From assembly GCA_038526915.1 (NCBI GenBank), contig JBCBGF010000006.1, positions 140,297-204,296 of the forward strand: DNA of 64,000 nucleotides, in the 5' to 3' direction. Made by a program: the position numbers and the translations under genes. The stretch is from JBCBGF01 sp038526915 (lineage in GTDB: Bacteria > Pseudomonadota > Alphaproteobacteria > Rhodobacterales > Rhodobacteraceae). This document shows, piece after piece, positions 27,514-35,806 of the stretch (its first letter is position 1; each line of letters begins with the position of its first letter). The notes beneath the pieces were generated by a model. The model saw only the letters and a program-made list of their open reading frames with translations, had not been told where the DNA came from and searched no databases.

Positions 27514-27991
27514 CGGTGGGGGCGTCCGGGATGCTGGCCGACAGATCCGCGCGCCATTGGTCGAGGCGTTGTGAGAGACCTGGGTCGCTGAGCGCGAGGA
27601 TCCCTGCCGCCATCAACCCCGCATTGGCCGCGCCCGCCGCGCCGATCGCCATGGTGGCCACGGGAAAGCCGCGCGGCATCTGGACGATGGAATAGAGGCT
27701 GTCCTGGCCACCGAGGGCCTTGGTCTGAACCGGCACGCCGATGACGGGCAGACGGGTTTTCGATGCCATCATCCCCGGCAGGTGCGCGGCCCCACCGGCA
27801 CCAGCGATGATGACCTTAAGCCCCCGCGACACGGCGGTTTTGCCATAGTCCCACAAACGGTCGGGGGTGCGATGGGCCGACACGATGCGGACCTCATGCG
27901 CCACTTCAAGCTCGTCGAGTATCCGGGCCGCTTCGCTCATGGTTTGCCAATCGGATTGGCTGCCCATGATGATGCCGACATCTGCTGCCAT
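27506..27991 (-). CDS. purE: N5-carboxyaminoimidazole ribonucleotide mutase
   Basis: PurE converts N5-CAIR to CAIR, the step after PurK. The 161-residue protein has the class I signatures IIMGSQSDWQTM, VRIVSAHRTPDRL with the catalytic His, AGAGGAAHLPGMMAS and GVPVQTKALGGQDSLYSIVQMP, quoted here as GVPVQTKALGG and DSLYSIVQMP. It is the first gene of the purE-purK-nudix operon and overlaps purK by 8 bp. Confidence 0.96.
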   Translation of the reverse strand: MAADVGIIMGSQSDWQTMSEAARILDELEVAHEVRIVSAHRTPDRLWDYGKTAVSRGLKVIIAGAGGAAHLPGMMASKTRLPVIGVPVQTKALGGQDSLYSIVQMPRGFPVATMAIGAAGAANAGLMAAGILALSDPGLSQRLDQWRADLSASIPDAPTDA

Positions 27992-28054
27992 GGCTGTGTG
28001 ATCCCCTGTGCGTCCCGCCGTTTAAGAGCGGCGCACTATAGCCAGCTTGGCCCG

Positions 28055-28273
28055 TCAGGCAATGATATCCGGGGTGAGCCGATCCTCGATCATCGCAATC
28101 CGGTCCTTCAAGCCCAGCTTTTGCTTTTTCAACCGGCGCAGGGTCAGGGCATCTGCCGTTCCCTTGGCCTCAAGCGCGCTGATCGCCTCGTCCAGATCGC
28201 GATGTTCGCGGCGCAACACCTCGAGCTTCATGCGAAGCACCTCTTCGGTCATCATTTCGCTGGCGATGTTCAT
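28055..28273 (-). CDS. YdcH/DUF465 family small coiled-coil protein
   Basis: This 72-residue protein is almost wholly helical and highly charged, with the DUF465 pattern of a first helix (LEVLRREHRDLDEAISALE) and a second one (LRRLKKQKLGLKDRIAMIED). The family is widespread in proteobacteria and has no established function; a helical hairpin is expected. It is divergent from the hsp20 gene, 157 bp away. Confidence 0.85.
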   Translation of the reverse strand: MNIASEMMTEEVLRMKLEVLRREHRDLDEAISALEAKGTADALTLRRLKKQKLGLKDRIAMIEDRLTPDIIA

Positions 28274-28342
28274 GCGGGCGACTCACTGTTCACTGGCCCG
28301 CTCAAGATAGGGACTATCGGCACGTATTCCAAATCCTGAAAC

Positions 28343-28373
28343 CTTGCAGGCGCTTGATCCGCCACCCATATAT
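28343..28373 (+). promoter_or_regulatory. Candidate RpoH (heat-shock) promoter for hsp20
   Basis: CTTGCAG at 28343-28349 and ACCCATAT at 28364-28371 are spaced by 14 bp and resemble the sigma-32 pattern CTTGAAA-N13/14-CCCCATNT. The site lies about 60 bp upstream of the hsp20 start, in the right orientation. Confidence 0.4.
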
Positions 28374-28430
28374 CAGGAAATGGTTGCCAGAATGGGGCCA
28401 TTGCCGACTGTCGCTTGCAAAGGACGTGTC

Positions 28431-28847
28431 ATGACGAAACTGACCCTTGGATCGCATCCCTTTTTGTTGGGGTTCGAACAGCTTGAACGCCTGGTGGAAC
28501 GCACCGCCAAGAGCGAAGGCAACGGGTATCCGCCCTACAACATCGAACAGACGAGCGAGACGAGTTATCGTATCACCCTGGCCGTGGCTGGGTTTTCCGA
28601 TGAGGATCTGTCGATAACCATTGAAGATCAACAGCTTGTAGTGCGCGGGCGGCAAGCCGATGACAGCGCAGAGCGGGTGTTTTTGCATCGCGGTATTGCC
28701 GCGCGGCAATTTCAACGTAGCTTTGTCCTAGCGGACGGCGTCGAAGTTGCCGGCGCGCGGACCGAGAACGGTCTTTTGCACGTGGATCTGCACCGAGCTG
28801 AGCCGGAGCGAGTGGTGCAAACCATTGAAATCAACAAGAAGGGGTGA
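28431..28847 (+). CDS. Hsp20/alpha-crystallin family small heat-shock protein
   Basis: The 138-residue protein has an alpha-crystallin domain (about 32-128) with the family sequence YPPYNIEQTSETSYRITLAV, split here as YPPYNIE and YRITLAVAGFSDEDLSI, IEDQQLVVRGRQ, and a C-terminal ENGLLHVDLHR that matches the G-L-L motif. It would hold unfolding proteins in an ATP-independent way. The ATG at 28431 follows AAAGGACG. A DUF1150 gene begins 4 bp after its stop, a pairing usual in Rhodobacterales. A possible RpoH promoter is upstream. Confidence 0.93.
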   Translation: MTKLTLGSHPFLLGFEQLERLVERTAKSEGNGYPPYNIEQTSETSYRITLAVAGFSDEDLSITIEDQQLVVRGRQADDSAERVFLHRGIAARQFQRSFVLADGVEVAGARTENGLLHVDLHRAEPERVVQTIEINKKG

Positions 28848-28851
28848 GCAG

Positions 28852-29079
28852 ATGAATACGCCGTATACCTTTGATGCCAAAGACCGTGACCGCATCGTGT
28901 ATGTGCGCCCCGTCGCCGTGGCCGAACTGCCGCGCGAGGTGCGTGAACAGGCGATGGGCATGGACACGATCTATGCCGTCCACAACTCGGATGGGGAACG
29001 GCTCGCGCTGGTCAAGGACCGCGACATGGCGTTCTTTCTGGCGCGCGAGCACGACTACGCAGCCGTCAACGTCCACTGA
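28852..29079 (+). CDS. DUF1150 family protein
   Basis: The 75-residue protein matches DUF1150, a short family of alphaproteobacteria. It is recognised by IVYVRPVAVAELPREVREQA, shown as VYVRPVAVAELP and REVREQA, and the ending FFLAREHDYAAVNVH. It is 4 bp downstream of hsp20, with GGTGAG before the ATG, so both are probably expressed on heat stress. The function is unknown. Confidence 0.88.
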   Translation: MNTPYTFDAKDRDRIVYVRPVAVAELPREVREQAMGMDTIYAVHNSDGERLALVKDRDMAFFLAREHDYAAVNVH

Positions 29080-29082
29080 AGC

Positions 29083-29733
29083 CTAGTAGGCGTGGGGCCG
29101 TCCGTCCCACGTTTCAAAACATCCCGTCGTCTCGATTGAGAGCGCGTCAAAGCGGCTTTTGAGGCCCTGTGCGGCCTCGTTCACCGTGATTTCGGCTGTG
29201 CTCCCACCCATGTCTGTTTGCACCCAGCCGGGATGGTAGACGCCCACGGCGATCCCATCCGTTGTCAAGTCGGTGGCCAGGTTTCGGCCAAGGTTGAGCA
29301 CCGCGGCTTTTGAGGCGCGATAGATGTAGGATCCGCCCGGTGCCCGCGTGGTTGACCCCATCTGGCTGGAGATGATCGCCACTTTCGCCTTGTTGCGCCG
29401 GAGGTTTGGCAGAAGCGCCTGAATCGTCAGGAAAACGCCGGTGACATTGGTGGAGAACCCATCGGCCCAAAGTGCGGCGTCGTAGCCATCGTCGAGCTTT
29501 TCCCCTTTGTCGGGATAGATCCCGGCATTGCAGATCAGAAGCGATACGTGCCGGTCGGCGAGGCTTTCGGCCATGGCCTGATGCTGGGCCGGGTCGCGCA
29601 CATCCAGCGTCAGCCAACCTGGCGCGTCTGTGGCATCGCGCCGTGTCCCAATCACGTCGGCCCCGTCCGCTTTGTAGAGTTGATGCAGCGCGTGCCCGAT
29701 GCCCCGGTTCGCGCCGGTGATGACAATTGTCAT
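29083..29733 (-). CDS. Short-chain dehydrogenase/reductase
   Basis: The 216-residue enzyme is a classical SDR: cofactor motif ITGANRGIGHALH, LDVRDPAQ, LICNAGIY for the NNAG motif, Ser in AIISSQMGS, and YRASKAAVLNLGRNLA with the catalytic Tyr and Lys. The substrate is unknown. It is 12 bp downstream of the DUF1178 gene on the same strand and ends 3 bp from the convergent DUF1150 gene. Several roseobacters have a protein of this kind annotated as C-factor-like. Confidence 0.88.
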   Translation of the reverse strand: MTIVITGANRGIGHALHQLYKADGADVIGTRRDATDAPGWLTLDVRDPAQHQAMAESLADRHVSLLICNAGIYPDKGEKLDDGYDAALWADGFSTNVTGVFLTIQALLPNLRRNKAKVAIISSQMGSTTRAPGGSYIYRASKAAVLNLGRNLATDLTTDGIAVGVYHPGWVQTDMGGSTAEITVNEAAQGLKSRFDALSIETTGCFETWDGRPHAY

Positions 29734-29745
29734 TTCCTGCCCACC

Positions 29746-30180
29746 CTAGTTGGTCTTGGATTTCGGAATGAAGGGCAGGGGGGCCACCGGCACCCCGTCT
29801 TCGAGAAGCTTCTTGGCCTCTTCGGGTTTCGCTTCGCCATAGATCGCGCGTTCTGGCGCGGTGCCCTCATGTATCGCGCGGGCCTCTTTCGCGAAGCTCA
29901 TGCCCACGTAATCGGAATTGGCCTCAATCTCGGCCTTCAACTTGGCGATTGCTTGCGCTTTGGGATCGGGTGCTGTGGCGGGCACGGGCGCTTCTGCTGC
30001 GGCCTTCGCCGCGCGGCCCGGGCGCACGGGCGGGGCCATCATCGCCTTGGAGATATTGGTATCGCCGCAGTGCGGGCATTCCACCATCGAGCGGCTGCGC
30101 AAGGTGTCATAGGCGTCAGCGGACTGAAACCAGCTTTCAAACCCATGCCCTTCGGCACATTTCAGCGCGTAACGGATCAT
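29746..30180 (-). CDS. DUF1178 family protein
   Basis: The 144-residue protein matches DUF1178, an alphaproteobacterial family with an N-terminal FmdB-like start (MIRYALKCAEGHGFESWF) and a zinc-ribbon-like pair of Cys in VECPHCGDTNISKAMM. The Cys at position 8 with the CPHC pair could complete a metal site. A Pro/Ala-rich linker separates it from a helical C-terminal half with GMSFAKEARAIHEG. The ATG at 30180 was chosen because the family starts there. The function is unknown. Confidence 0.85.
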   Translation of the reverse strand: MIRYALKCAEGHGFESWFQSADAYDTLRSRSMVECPHCGDTNISKAMMAPPVRPGRAAKAAAEAPVPATAPDPKAQAIAKLKAEIEANSDYVGMSFAKEARAIHEGTAPERAIYGEAKPEEAKKLLEDGVPVAPLPFIPKSKTN

Positions 30181-30254
30181 CTGCGTCCCGGCAAATTGCG
30201 ATGGACCACAATTATGTAACGCGTGCGGGAAATCAAATGGTGAACTGCCGCAGC

Positions 30255-30749
30255 TCAGCCGGTGTGTTGCAAGACCGTCTCTTGGGCGGCGAAGTTCAGC
30301 AGGATCTGCGCCAGTTCGAGGCTGTCCACCAGATCTGCCGCCTCGCACGGTGTGACCCAGGTGAGGATGCGTTCATGCGCCTCGGGCCAGTTTGAATGGC
30401 GCTTGGTGACCTCCATCGGGAAGATCGCGACGACACAGGGCAGGGCGTCCGCGCCCTTGCGGCGTTTCTGGTAAGAATAGATGCCGACGCAGACATCGTG
30501 AACGATGCCTTCCAGCCCGGCTTCCTCATAGGCTTCGCGCGCGGCGGCGGCGGCGGGCGTCGCCCCGTCCAGCGGCCATCCTTTGGGCAGGATCCAGCGC
30601 TTTGAGCGGCGGCTGGTGACCAGCGCCACCTTGAGCCGGCCCTTATGCATCCGCCAGCAGAGCGCGCCGAATTGGGTGCGCAGATCGCGCTTGCCGCCAG
30701 AACCGAGCGTGACGGGGGATTGGGTGATTTCCGACATCGACATGACCAT
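30255..30749 (-). CDS. Nudix hydrolase, diadenosine/diphosphoinositol-type
   Basis: The 164-residue protein has a Nudix fold with the phrase RWILPKGWPLDGATPAAAAAREAYEEAGL, shown in parts: ILPKGWP precedes the box and REAYEEAGLEG is its core. The first Glu of GX5E is Ala (DGATPAA where DGETPAE is usual), but the metal-binding REXXEE is intact. The PKGWP pattern is like that of diadenosine polyphosphate hydrolases and diphosphoinositol phosphohydrolases. ATGs occur at codons 1, 3 and 5, so the start is uncertain by 12 bp. It is divergent from the glutathione peroxidase gene. Confidence 0.85.
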   Translation of the reverse strand: MVMSMSEITQSPVTLGSGGKRDLRTQFGALCWRMHKGRLKVALVTSRRSKRWILPKGWPLDGATPAAAAAREAYEEAGLEGIVHDVCVGIYSYQKRRKGADALPCVVAIFPMEVTKRHSNWPEAHERILTWVTPCEAADLVDSLELAQILLNFAAQETVLQHTG

Positions 30750-30841
30750 AGTCGTTCCCTATGTCACGGGCATGAATGTGGCGTGTCTGTGGCGATGCAG
30801 CGTCGCTTGACCGGGCCGCGGGGTGGGTTACCTCCCGCCCT

Positions 30842-31372
30842 ATGCATAGACGTCAGTTTCTGATCACTTCCAGCTTGTTTGCCGCAGTGGCCGGCGGCGC
30901 CCGCGCCGCGTCGGGTTTCACGTTCCCATCCATCGACGGGGGCGATCTGGCTTTGGACGATTGGCGGGGGCGCCCGGTTCTGGTGGCCAACACAGCCTCG
31001 CTCTGCGGATTTACCCCGCAATACGATAGCCTTCAGGCGCTATATGATCGCTACCGCGACCGTGGGCTGATCGTACTCGCCGTGCCATCGGACGACTTTT
31101 CGCAGGAGCTCGACACCGCAGCAGACGTCAAAGAGTTTTGCGAAATTAACTTTGACCTCGACCTGCCGATGACCGACATCACCCGCGTCCGGGGCCGCGA
31201 TGCGCATCCCTTCTACCGCTGGTTGGACGAGGCCCACGGCGTGCGCCCGCGTTGGAACTTTAACAAGGTTTTGATCGATCCCGAGGGGGGCTTTGCCGGC
31301 TTCTGGGGCTCGCGCACCGATCCGCAATCGCGCGAGATCACCGACCTGATTGATCGTTTTCTACAGGTATGA
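30842..31372 (+). CDS. Glutathione peroxidase, exported (Tat-like signal)
   Basis: The 176-residue protein has an N-terminal twin-Arg signal (HRRQFLITSS plus hydrophobic core, likely cut after ARA), so it is probably periplasmic. The mature part is a glutathione-peroxidase-family thioredoxin fold with the peroxidatic Cys55 in NTASLCGFTPQY, a Cys at the position of selenocysteine in animals, FCEINFDLDLPM with a possible resolving Cys, and RWNFNKVLIDPEG. Bacterial members often use thioredoxin rather than glutathione. The ATG at 30842 starts the signal peptide. It overlaps the deacetylase gene downstream by 4 bp. Confidence 0.88.
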   Translation: MHRRQFLITSSLFAAVAGGARAASGFTFPSIDGGDLALDDWRGRPVLVANTASLCGFTPQYDSLQALYDRYRDRGLIVLAVPSDDFSQELDTAADVKEFCEINFDLDLPMTDITRVRGRDAHPFYRWLDEAHGVRPRWNFNKVLIDPEGGFAGFWGSRTDPQSREITDLIDRFLQV

Positions 31373-32496
31373 CGCAGCCCAAGCCGCGGATGATTGCGGC
31401 TGAGATCTATCGCACGTCGACGTACGGCCCCTGGCACCCGCTGCGTATTCCGCGTGTATCCACGGTGCTGGATTTGTCTCGAGCGCTGGGCTGGCTGCCG
31501 CCCGAGCAATACATCACCAGCCCGCGCGCCCGCCCCGCCGCACTGACGGCCTGGCACACCCCGGATTACGTCAACGCCCTGCAAACGGCCGAGCGTGACG
31601 GCGAAGTGAGTGACGATACCCGCGCGCGCTATGGCCTGGGCACCGTTTCGAACCCGGTCTTCCCCGAGATGTTTCGGCGGCCCGCGACGGCTGCGGGCGC
31701 GTCGATCCTGGCAGGCGAGCTGTTGCGCAGCCCTGGTGTGATCCACAGCCCTGCAGGGGGAACCCATCACGGCTTTCCCGACCGTGCGGCAGGGTTTTGC
31801 TATCTCAACGACCCGGTCCTTGCGATCTTGTCCCTGCGGGCATCGGGTCTGCGCCGGATTGCCTATGTTGATATCGATGCCCATCACCCCGATGGGGTAG
31901 AGCATGCCTTTGCCCAGGACACCGATGTCCTGATGATCTCGGTCCATGAAGAACGCCGATGGCCCTTCACAGGCGCGTTGGAGGATCGCGGTGCGGGAAC
32001 GGTCTGGAACCTGCCGGTTCCGCGCGGGTTCAATGACACCGAGATGGCCATGGTGCGCGATGAGGTCATCCTGCCGCGCCTGGCAGAGTTCCGCCCAGAG
32101 GCGATTGTCCTGCAATGCGGGGCGGATGCGGTGGAGGAAGACCCGCTGTCGCGGCTGGCCTTGTCAAACAATGCCCACTGGGCGGTTGTCTCGGCCGTAC
32201 GGGCCATGACCGACCGGCTGCTGGTGCTGGGTGGTGGCGGGTATAATCCCTGGTCCTGCGGGCGGCTCTGGACCGGAGTTTGGGCGGTGCTGAACGGGTT
32301 TGAGGTGCCGGAGCGGTTGCCGGACGCGGGTGAGGCGGTGTTGCGCGGGCTGGAATGGCGCGGCAACAGCCGGGGGAAGGCGCCGCCGGAACAATGGTTT
32401 ACGACGCTGCGGGATGTGCCGCGGGAAGGGGAGTTGGGGGACGGCGTTCGGACCGCGGTCGCTGGCCTGACCGGGCGCGCGGCGGCCTGGGTCTGA
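31369..32496 (+). CDS. Histone deacetylase/AcuC-like amidohydrolase
   Basis: The 375-residue protein belongs to the arginase-deacetylase fold family that removes acetyl groups from lysines or polyamines. The zinc ligands Asp170 and His172 lie in YVDIDAHHPDG, the third in CGADAVEEDPLS, the tandem active-site His in GGTHHGFPD (133-134), and the glycine loop in VLGGGGYNPWSCGRLW. It resembles AcuC-type proteins; in some bacteria these deacetylate acetyl-CoA synthetase, and acs is in this window, but no adjacent acuA is present. It overlaps the glutathione peroxidase gene by 4 bp. Confidence 0.88.
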   Translation: MTQPKPRMIAAEIYRTSTYGPWHPLRIPRVSTVLDLSRALGWLPPEQYITSPRARPAALTAWHTPDYVNALQTAERDGEVSDDTRARYGLGTVSNPVFPEMFRRPATAAGASILAGELLRSPGVIHSPAGGTHHGFPDRAAGFCYLNDPVLAILSLRASGLRRIAYVDIDAHHPDGVEHAFAQDTDVLMISVHEERRWPFTGALEDRGAGTVWNLPVPRGFNDTEMAMVRDEVILPRLAEFRPEAIVLQCGADAVEEDPLSRLALSNNAHWAVVSAVRAMTDRLLVLGGGGYNPWSCGRLWTGVWAVLNGFEVPERLPDAGEAVLRGLEWRGNSRGKAPPEQWFTTLRDVPREGELGDGVRTAVAGLTGRAAAWV

Positions 32497-32701
32497 CATC
32501 ACGCAACGCACCGACAGGCTGGAAAGCCCCCGACAAGCTGTTTCCCAGGCTTAGACAAAGCCCGCAAACCGGCGGATTTTCACTGTTTTTCCTCGGTCAT
32601 GAGGCGCTTGGCTTCAATCGCCACTGCAAACGTGCAACAACATTGGCGCTGTCCATTGGGGTTCGGCATCGGCACAGGCCGGTATCGGGGGTTTTTATCC
32701 A

Positions 32702-34450
32702 TTGCCTGGCGTTGCTCGCAAAGAGTCACAAGTTTCTACCCTGAAACGGGCGCGCCGCTCGGGCGCGACGCTTCTTGTTGTGGCCTTTGTTTTCAGCATT
32801 TTTGTCAATCTTCTGATGCTGACCGGCCCGCTTTATATGCTGCAGGTCTATGACCGTGTGCTTGGGTCGCGCTCTGAAGAGACCTTGGTGGCGCTGTCCC
32901 TTCTTGTGGCGTTTCTGTATGGGTTGATGGCGCTTTTGGAGTTTGCGCGCGGCCGTGTCGTCGCGCGCTATGCCGCGCAGTTTCAATCCAAAATGGATGG
33001 CGTGGTCTTTGATGCGTCCCTCAATGCGCCCGCAAAACCAGGCGAGCCACCGACCAGTGGCCTGCGCGATCTGGAAACCATCCAGACGACCGTGGCGTCG
33101 CCGGTGTTTCTTGCATTCATGGATATCCCGTGGTCGCCGATCTTTATCGCTGCGATCTTTATCTTCCATCCTTGGCTGGGCTGGCTTGCCGTCGCGGGCG
33201 GGCTGTTGCTGCTGACGATTTCAATGCTCAACCAGCTCTTGACACATCAGAAGGTGCGCCGCGCCCATGGCAAGTCGCAGGGTGCGCAGAACATGGCCGA
33301 TCAGGCGCATTTGGCGAGTGAGGTTGTTCGCAGCCAGGGGATGCGCGCGGCCATGCGGGCCCGTTGGGTAGAGGCGCGCAAGGACGCGCTGGTCGAGCGG
33401 ATCTCGTCAAATGACTGGACCGGAAGTTTTACTGCCTTCACCAAGTCTTTCCGGCTGTTCTTGCAATCGGCGATGCTGGGGCTCGGGGCATATCTCGTGT
33501 TGCAGGGGCAGTTGACCGCGGGTGCGATGATCGCGGCATCTATCCTCTTGGGTCGTGCGCTTGCCCCGATCGAACAGGCGTTGGGCCAGTGGTCGCTGTT
33601 GCAACGGGCGCGGCAGGCCTGGCAAGCGCTTGATGCGTTGCTGGCGGCGACCCCGGCGGCTAAGCCGCTAACGCCCCTGCCAGTTCCCGAGGCGCGCATG
33701 ACCGTGTCCGGCGTCAGCGTCTTTTCCGACATCAGCAAACCACCAGTTCTGCGGCAGGTCTCGCTGGCCGTGGGCCCGGGCGAGGCACTCGGCGTGGTGG
33801 GTAAATCGGGGTCGGGTAAGTCGACGCTTGCCCGCACGCTGGTCGGGCTCTTGTCGCCTGCAACGGGCGAAGTGCGGCTGGGCGGGGCGACCCTGGATCA
33901 GTACGACAGCGACACGCTTGGTCGCCACATCGGATACTTGCCGCAATCCGTCACGCTCTTGAGCGGGACGGTTGCCGAGAATATCGCGCGGATGGCCGTG
34001 AACTTTGATCCGGTGGCGGTCGTCGACGCGGCCAAGCGCGCCAACGCGCATGAGATGATCCTGGGGCTGCCCGATGGCTATGACACGTTCATCAACGGCG
34101 ACGACAACGTGTTGTCAGGGGGGCAAAGGCAACGAATTGCCCTGGCGCGTGCACTTTACGGCGATCCCGTGGTTCTCGTTCTGGATGAACCGAACTCGGC
34201 ATTGGACTCCGAAGGTGGCGATGCGTTGAACCGCACGGTCCAGGACTTCAAAGAACAAGGCAAAGCGGTAATTGTCATGACGCATCGACCGCTGGCGATT
34301 TCGCATTGCGACACCCTTGTCATCCTCAAATCAGGCGCTGTGCGCGATGCCGGGCCGAGGGATGAGGTTCTCTCGCGCCAGATCAAGAACGCCGACCAAA
34401 TCACCAAGGTGATCAAACCCGCTTCCAGCCCGCGACCGGCAGCGGAATAG
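32702..34450 (+). CDS. Type I secretion ABC transporter, permease/ATPase (PrtD-like)
   Basis: The 582-residue protein joins a six-helix ABC exporter domain (about 15-300) to a nucleotide-binding domain (about 330-560). The opening FVNLLMLTGPLYMLQVYDRVLGSRS is typical of the PrtD/RsaD group, quoted as LTGPLYMLQVYDRVL. Walker A is GKSGSGKST (about 366-374), the signature LSGGQRQR (about 471-478) and Walker B VLVLDEP. No N-terminal C39-like domain is present. With the HlyD-like gene 15 bp downstream it forms an inner-membrane type I exporter; the TolC partner is not in the window. The start is a TTG with GGGGG upstream, so it is not certain. Likely cargo is the LamG/RTX-like proteins nearby. Confidence 0.9.
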   Translation: MPGVARKESQVSTLKRARRSGATLLVVAFVFSIFVNLLMLTGPLYMLQVYDRVLGSRSEETLVALSLLVAFLYGLMALLEFARGRVVARYAAQFQSKMDGVVFDASLNAPAKPGEPPTSGLRDLETIQTTVASPVFLAFMDIPWSPIFIAAIFIFHPWLGWLAVAGGLLLLTISMLNQLLTHQKVRRAHGKSQGAQNMADQAHLASEVVRSQGMRAAMRARWVEARKDALVERISSNDWTGSFTAFTKSFRLFLQSAMLGLGAYLVLQGQLTAGAMIAASILLGRALAPIEQALGQWSLLQRARQAWQALDALLAATPAAKPLTPLPVPEARMTVSGVSVFSDISKPPVLRQVSLAVGPGEALGVVGKSGSGKSTLARTLVGLLSPATGEVRLGGATLDQYDSDTLGRHIGYLPQSVTLLSGTVAENIARMAVNFDPVAVVDAAKRANAHEMILGLPDGYDTFINGDDNVLSGGQRQRIALARALYGDPVVLVLDEPNSALDSEGGDALNRTVQDFKEQGKAVIVMTHRPLAISHCDTLVILKSGAVRDAGPRDEVLSRQIKNADQITKVIKPASSPRPAAE

Positions 34451-34465
34451 CGGTGAGGGTGGCCA

Positions 34466-35779
34466 ATGATTGAGAACACACCTAATCCAAGGCCTGGTTG
34501 GAATGCGGCGTTGCCGATCCTTGTCGGTTTTATCGCGGTCGCGGTTTTGATCGGTGGCCTGGGCTATTGGGCGGTCAGGACCCAGCTTGCCGGCGCAGTC
34601 ATCGCGTCGGGCATGGTGCAGGTCGAGTCCAATCGCCAAGTCGTCCAACATCCTGAGGGCGGCGTGGTCGGGCAAATCCTGGCCCGCAACGGGGATTGGG
34701 TCGAAGCGGGAGACACGCTGCTCACCTTTGACGACACGCTGTTTCGGTCGGAACTGGCGATTATCGAAGGGCAGCTGACCGAGCTTACGGCCCGCAAGGC
34801 GAGGCTACAGGCCGAGCGTGACCGACTGCCCGAGATGATCCCGCCGGAGGCGCTGACCGTGGCCGCCCGCGAGAACCCCGAAGTACGCGAGCAGTTGGAC
34901 GGCCAGTTGCGCCTGTTTGCGGCCCGCAAATCGACCCTTGCAAGCGAAGCAGAGAAACTGAACGAACAAGTGGCACAGTTCAGCGCCGAGATTTCAGGTT
35001 TGGAAGCCCAATTGACGTCGCTGCAAGAAGAGCTCGACCTGGTGGCGCAGGAGCTCGCAGACCGGGAATCGCTTTTTGAACGGGGCCTTATCCCGGTCTC
35101 CCAGGTTTCGGACCTGCGGCGGGACAGGGCGCGTCTAACTGGTGAGATCGGCGAACTTACGGCACGGGTGGCCCAGGTGCGGGGGGCCATTGCTGGCGTG
35201 GAGATCGAGATCCTGCAGCTTTCCACCCGCCGCAGCGAAGAGGCGATCACGGATCTGCGGGATCTGGAAGCCCGCGAGATTGAATTGAGCGAACGGAAGT
35301 TCGCGCTGATTGAACGTCTGGCGCGGCTGAACGTCCGGACGCCTGTGAGCGGCGTTGTCTTTGACAGCCAGGTTTTTGCGCTTCAGTCGGTCGTTCTGCC
35401 GGGGGAACCGATCATGTACGTCATCCCCCAAGACCAACCCTTGCTCATTGCGGCCCGTGTCGATCCGATCGATGTGGATCAGGTGTTTATGGGCCAGGAA
35501 GCGGTCTTAAAGTTTTCGGGCCTCGACCAACGGTCTACGCCGGAGTTGTTTGGTCGTGTCACGTCACTGTCTGCCGACGCCATTCAGGATCAGGCGACGG
35601 GCCAAAACTACTTTGGCGTGGAGTTGATGCCGCAAGATGGCGAGTTGGAAAAGCTGGGGACGCAGCCGCTTTTGCCGGGGATGCCGGTTGAGGTCTTTAT
35701 CCGCACGACCGACCGGACACCGCTGAGCTACCTCACATCACCCTTGATGGATTACTTCGATCGGGCGATGCGGAGCTAG
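34466..35779 (+). CDS. Type I secretion membrane-fusion protein (HlyD/PrtE-like)
   Basis: The 437-residue protein has one N-terminal transmembrane helix (about 12-32), a lipoyl half-motif (VESNRQVVQHPEGGVVGQILARNGDWVEAGD, shown as QHPEGGVVGQIL), a long coiled coil (about 95-285), the second lipoyl half (RTPVSGVVFDSQVF) and a C-terminal beta-barrel (about 320-425). This is the structure of type I periplasmic adaptors that link the ABC exporter to a TolC-like outer-membrane channel. The ABC gene is 15 bp upstream. It ends close to the convergent kdsA gene. Confidence 0.92.
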   Translation: MIENTPNPRPGWNAALPILVGFIAVAVLIGGLGYWAVRTQLAGAVIASGMVQVESNRQVVQHPEGGVVGQILARNGDWVEAGDTLLTFDDTLFRSELAIIEGQLTELTARKARLQAERDRLPEMIPPEALTVAARENPEVREQLDGQLRLFAARKSTLASEAEKLNEQVAQFSAEISGLEAQLTSLQEELDLVAQELADRESLFERGLIPVSQVSDLRRDRARLTGEIGELTARVAQVRGAIAGVEIEILQLSTRRSEEAITDLRDLEAREIELSERKFALIERLARLNVRTPVSGVVFDSQVFALQSVVLPGEPIMYVIPQDQPLLIAARVDPIDVDQVFMGQEAVLKFSGLDQRSTPELFGRVTSLSADAIQDQATGQNYFGVELMPQDGELEKLGTQPLLPGMPVEVFIRTTDRTPLSYLTSPLMDYFDRAMRS

Positions 35780-35806
35780 TGGCAAGCAAAACCGGGCGCG
35801 CGGGCG

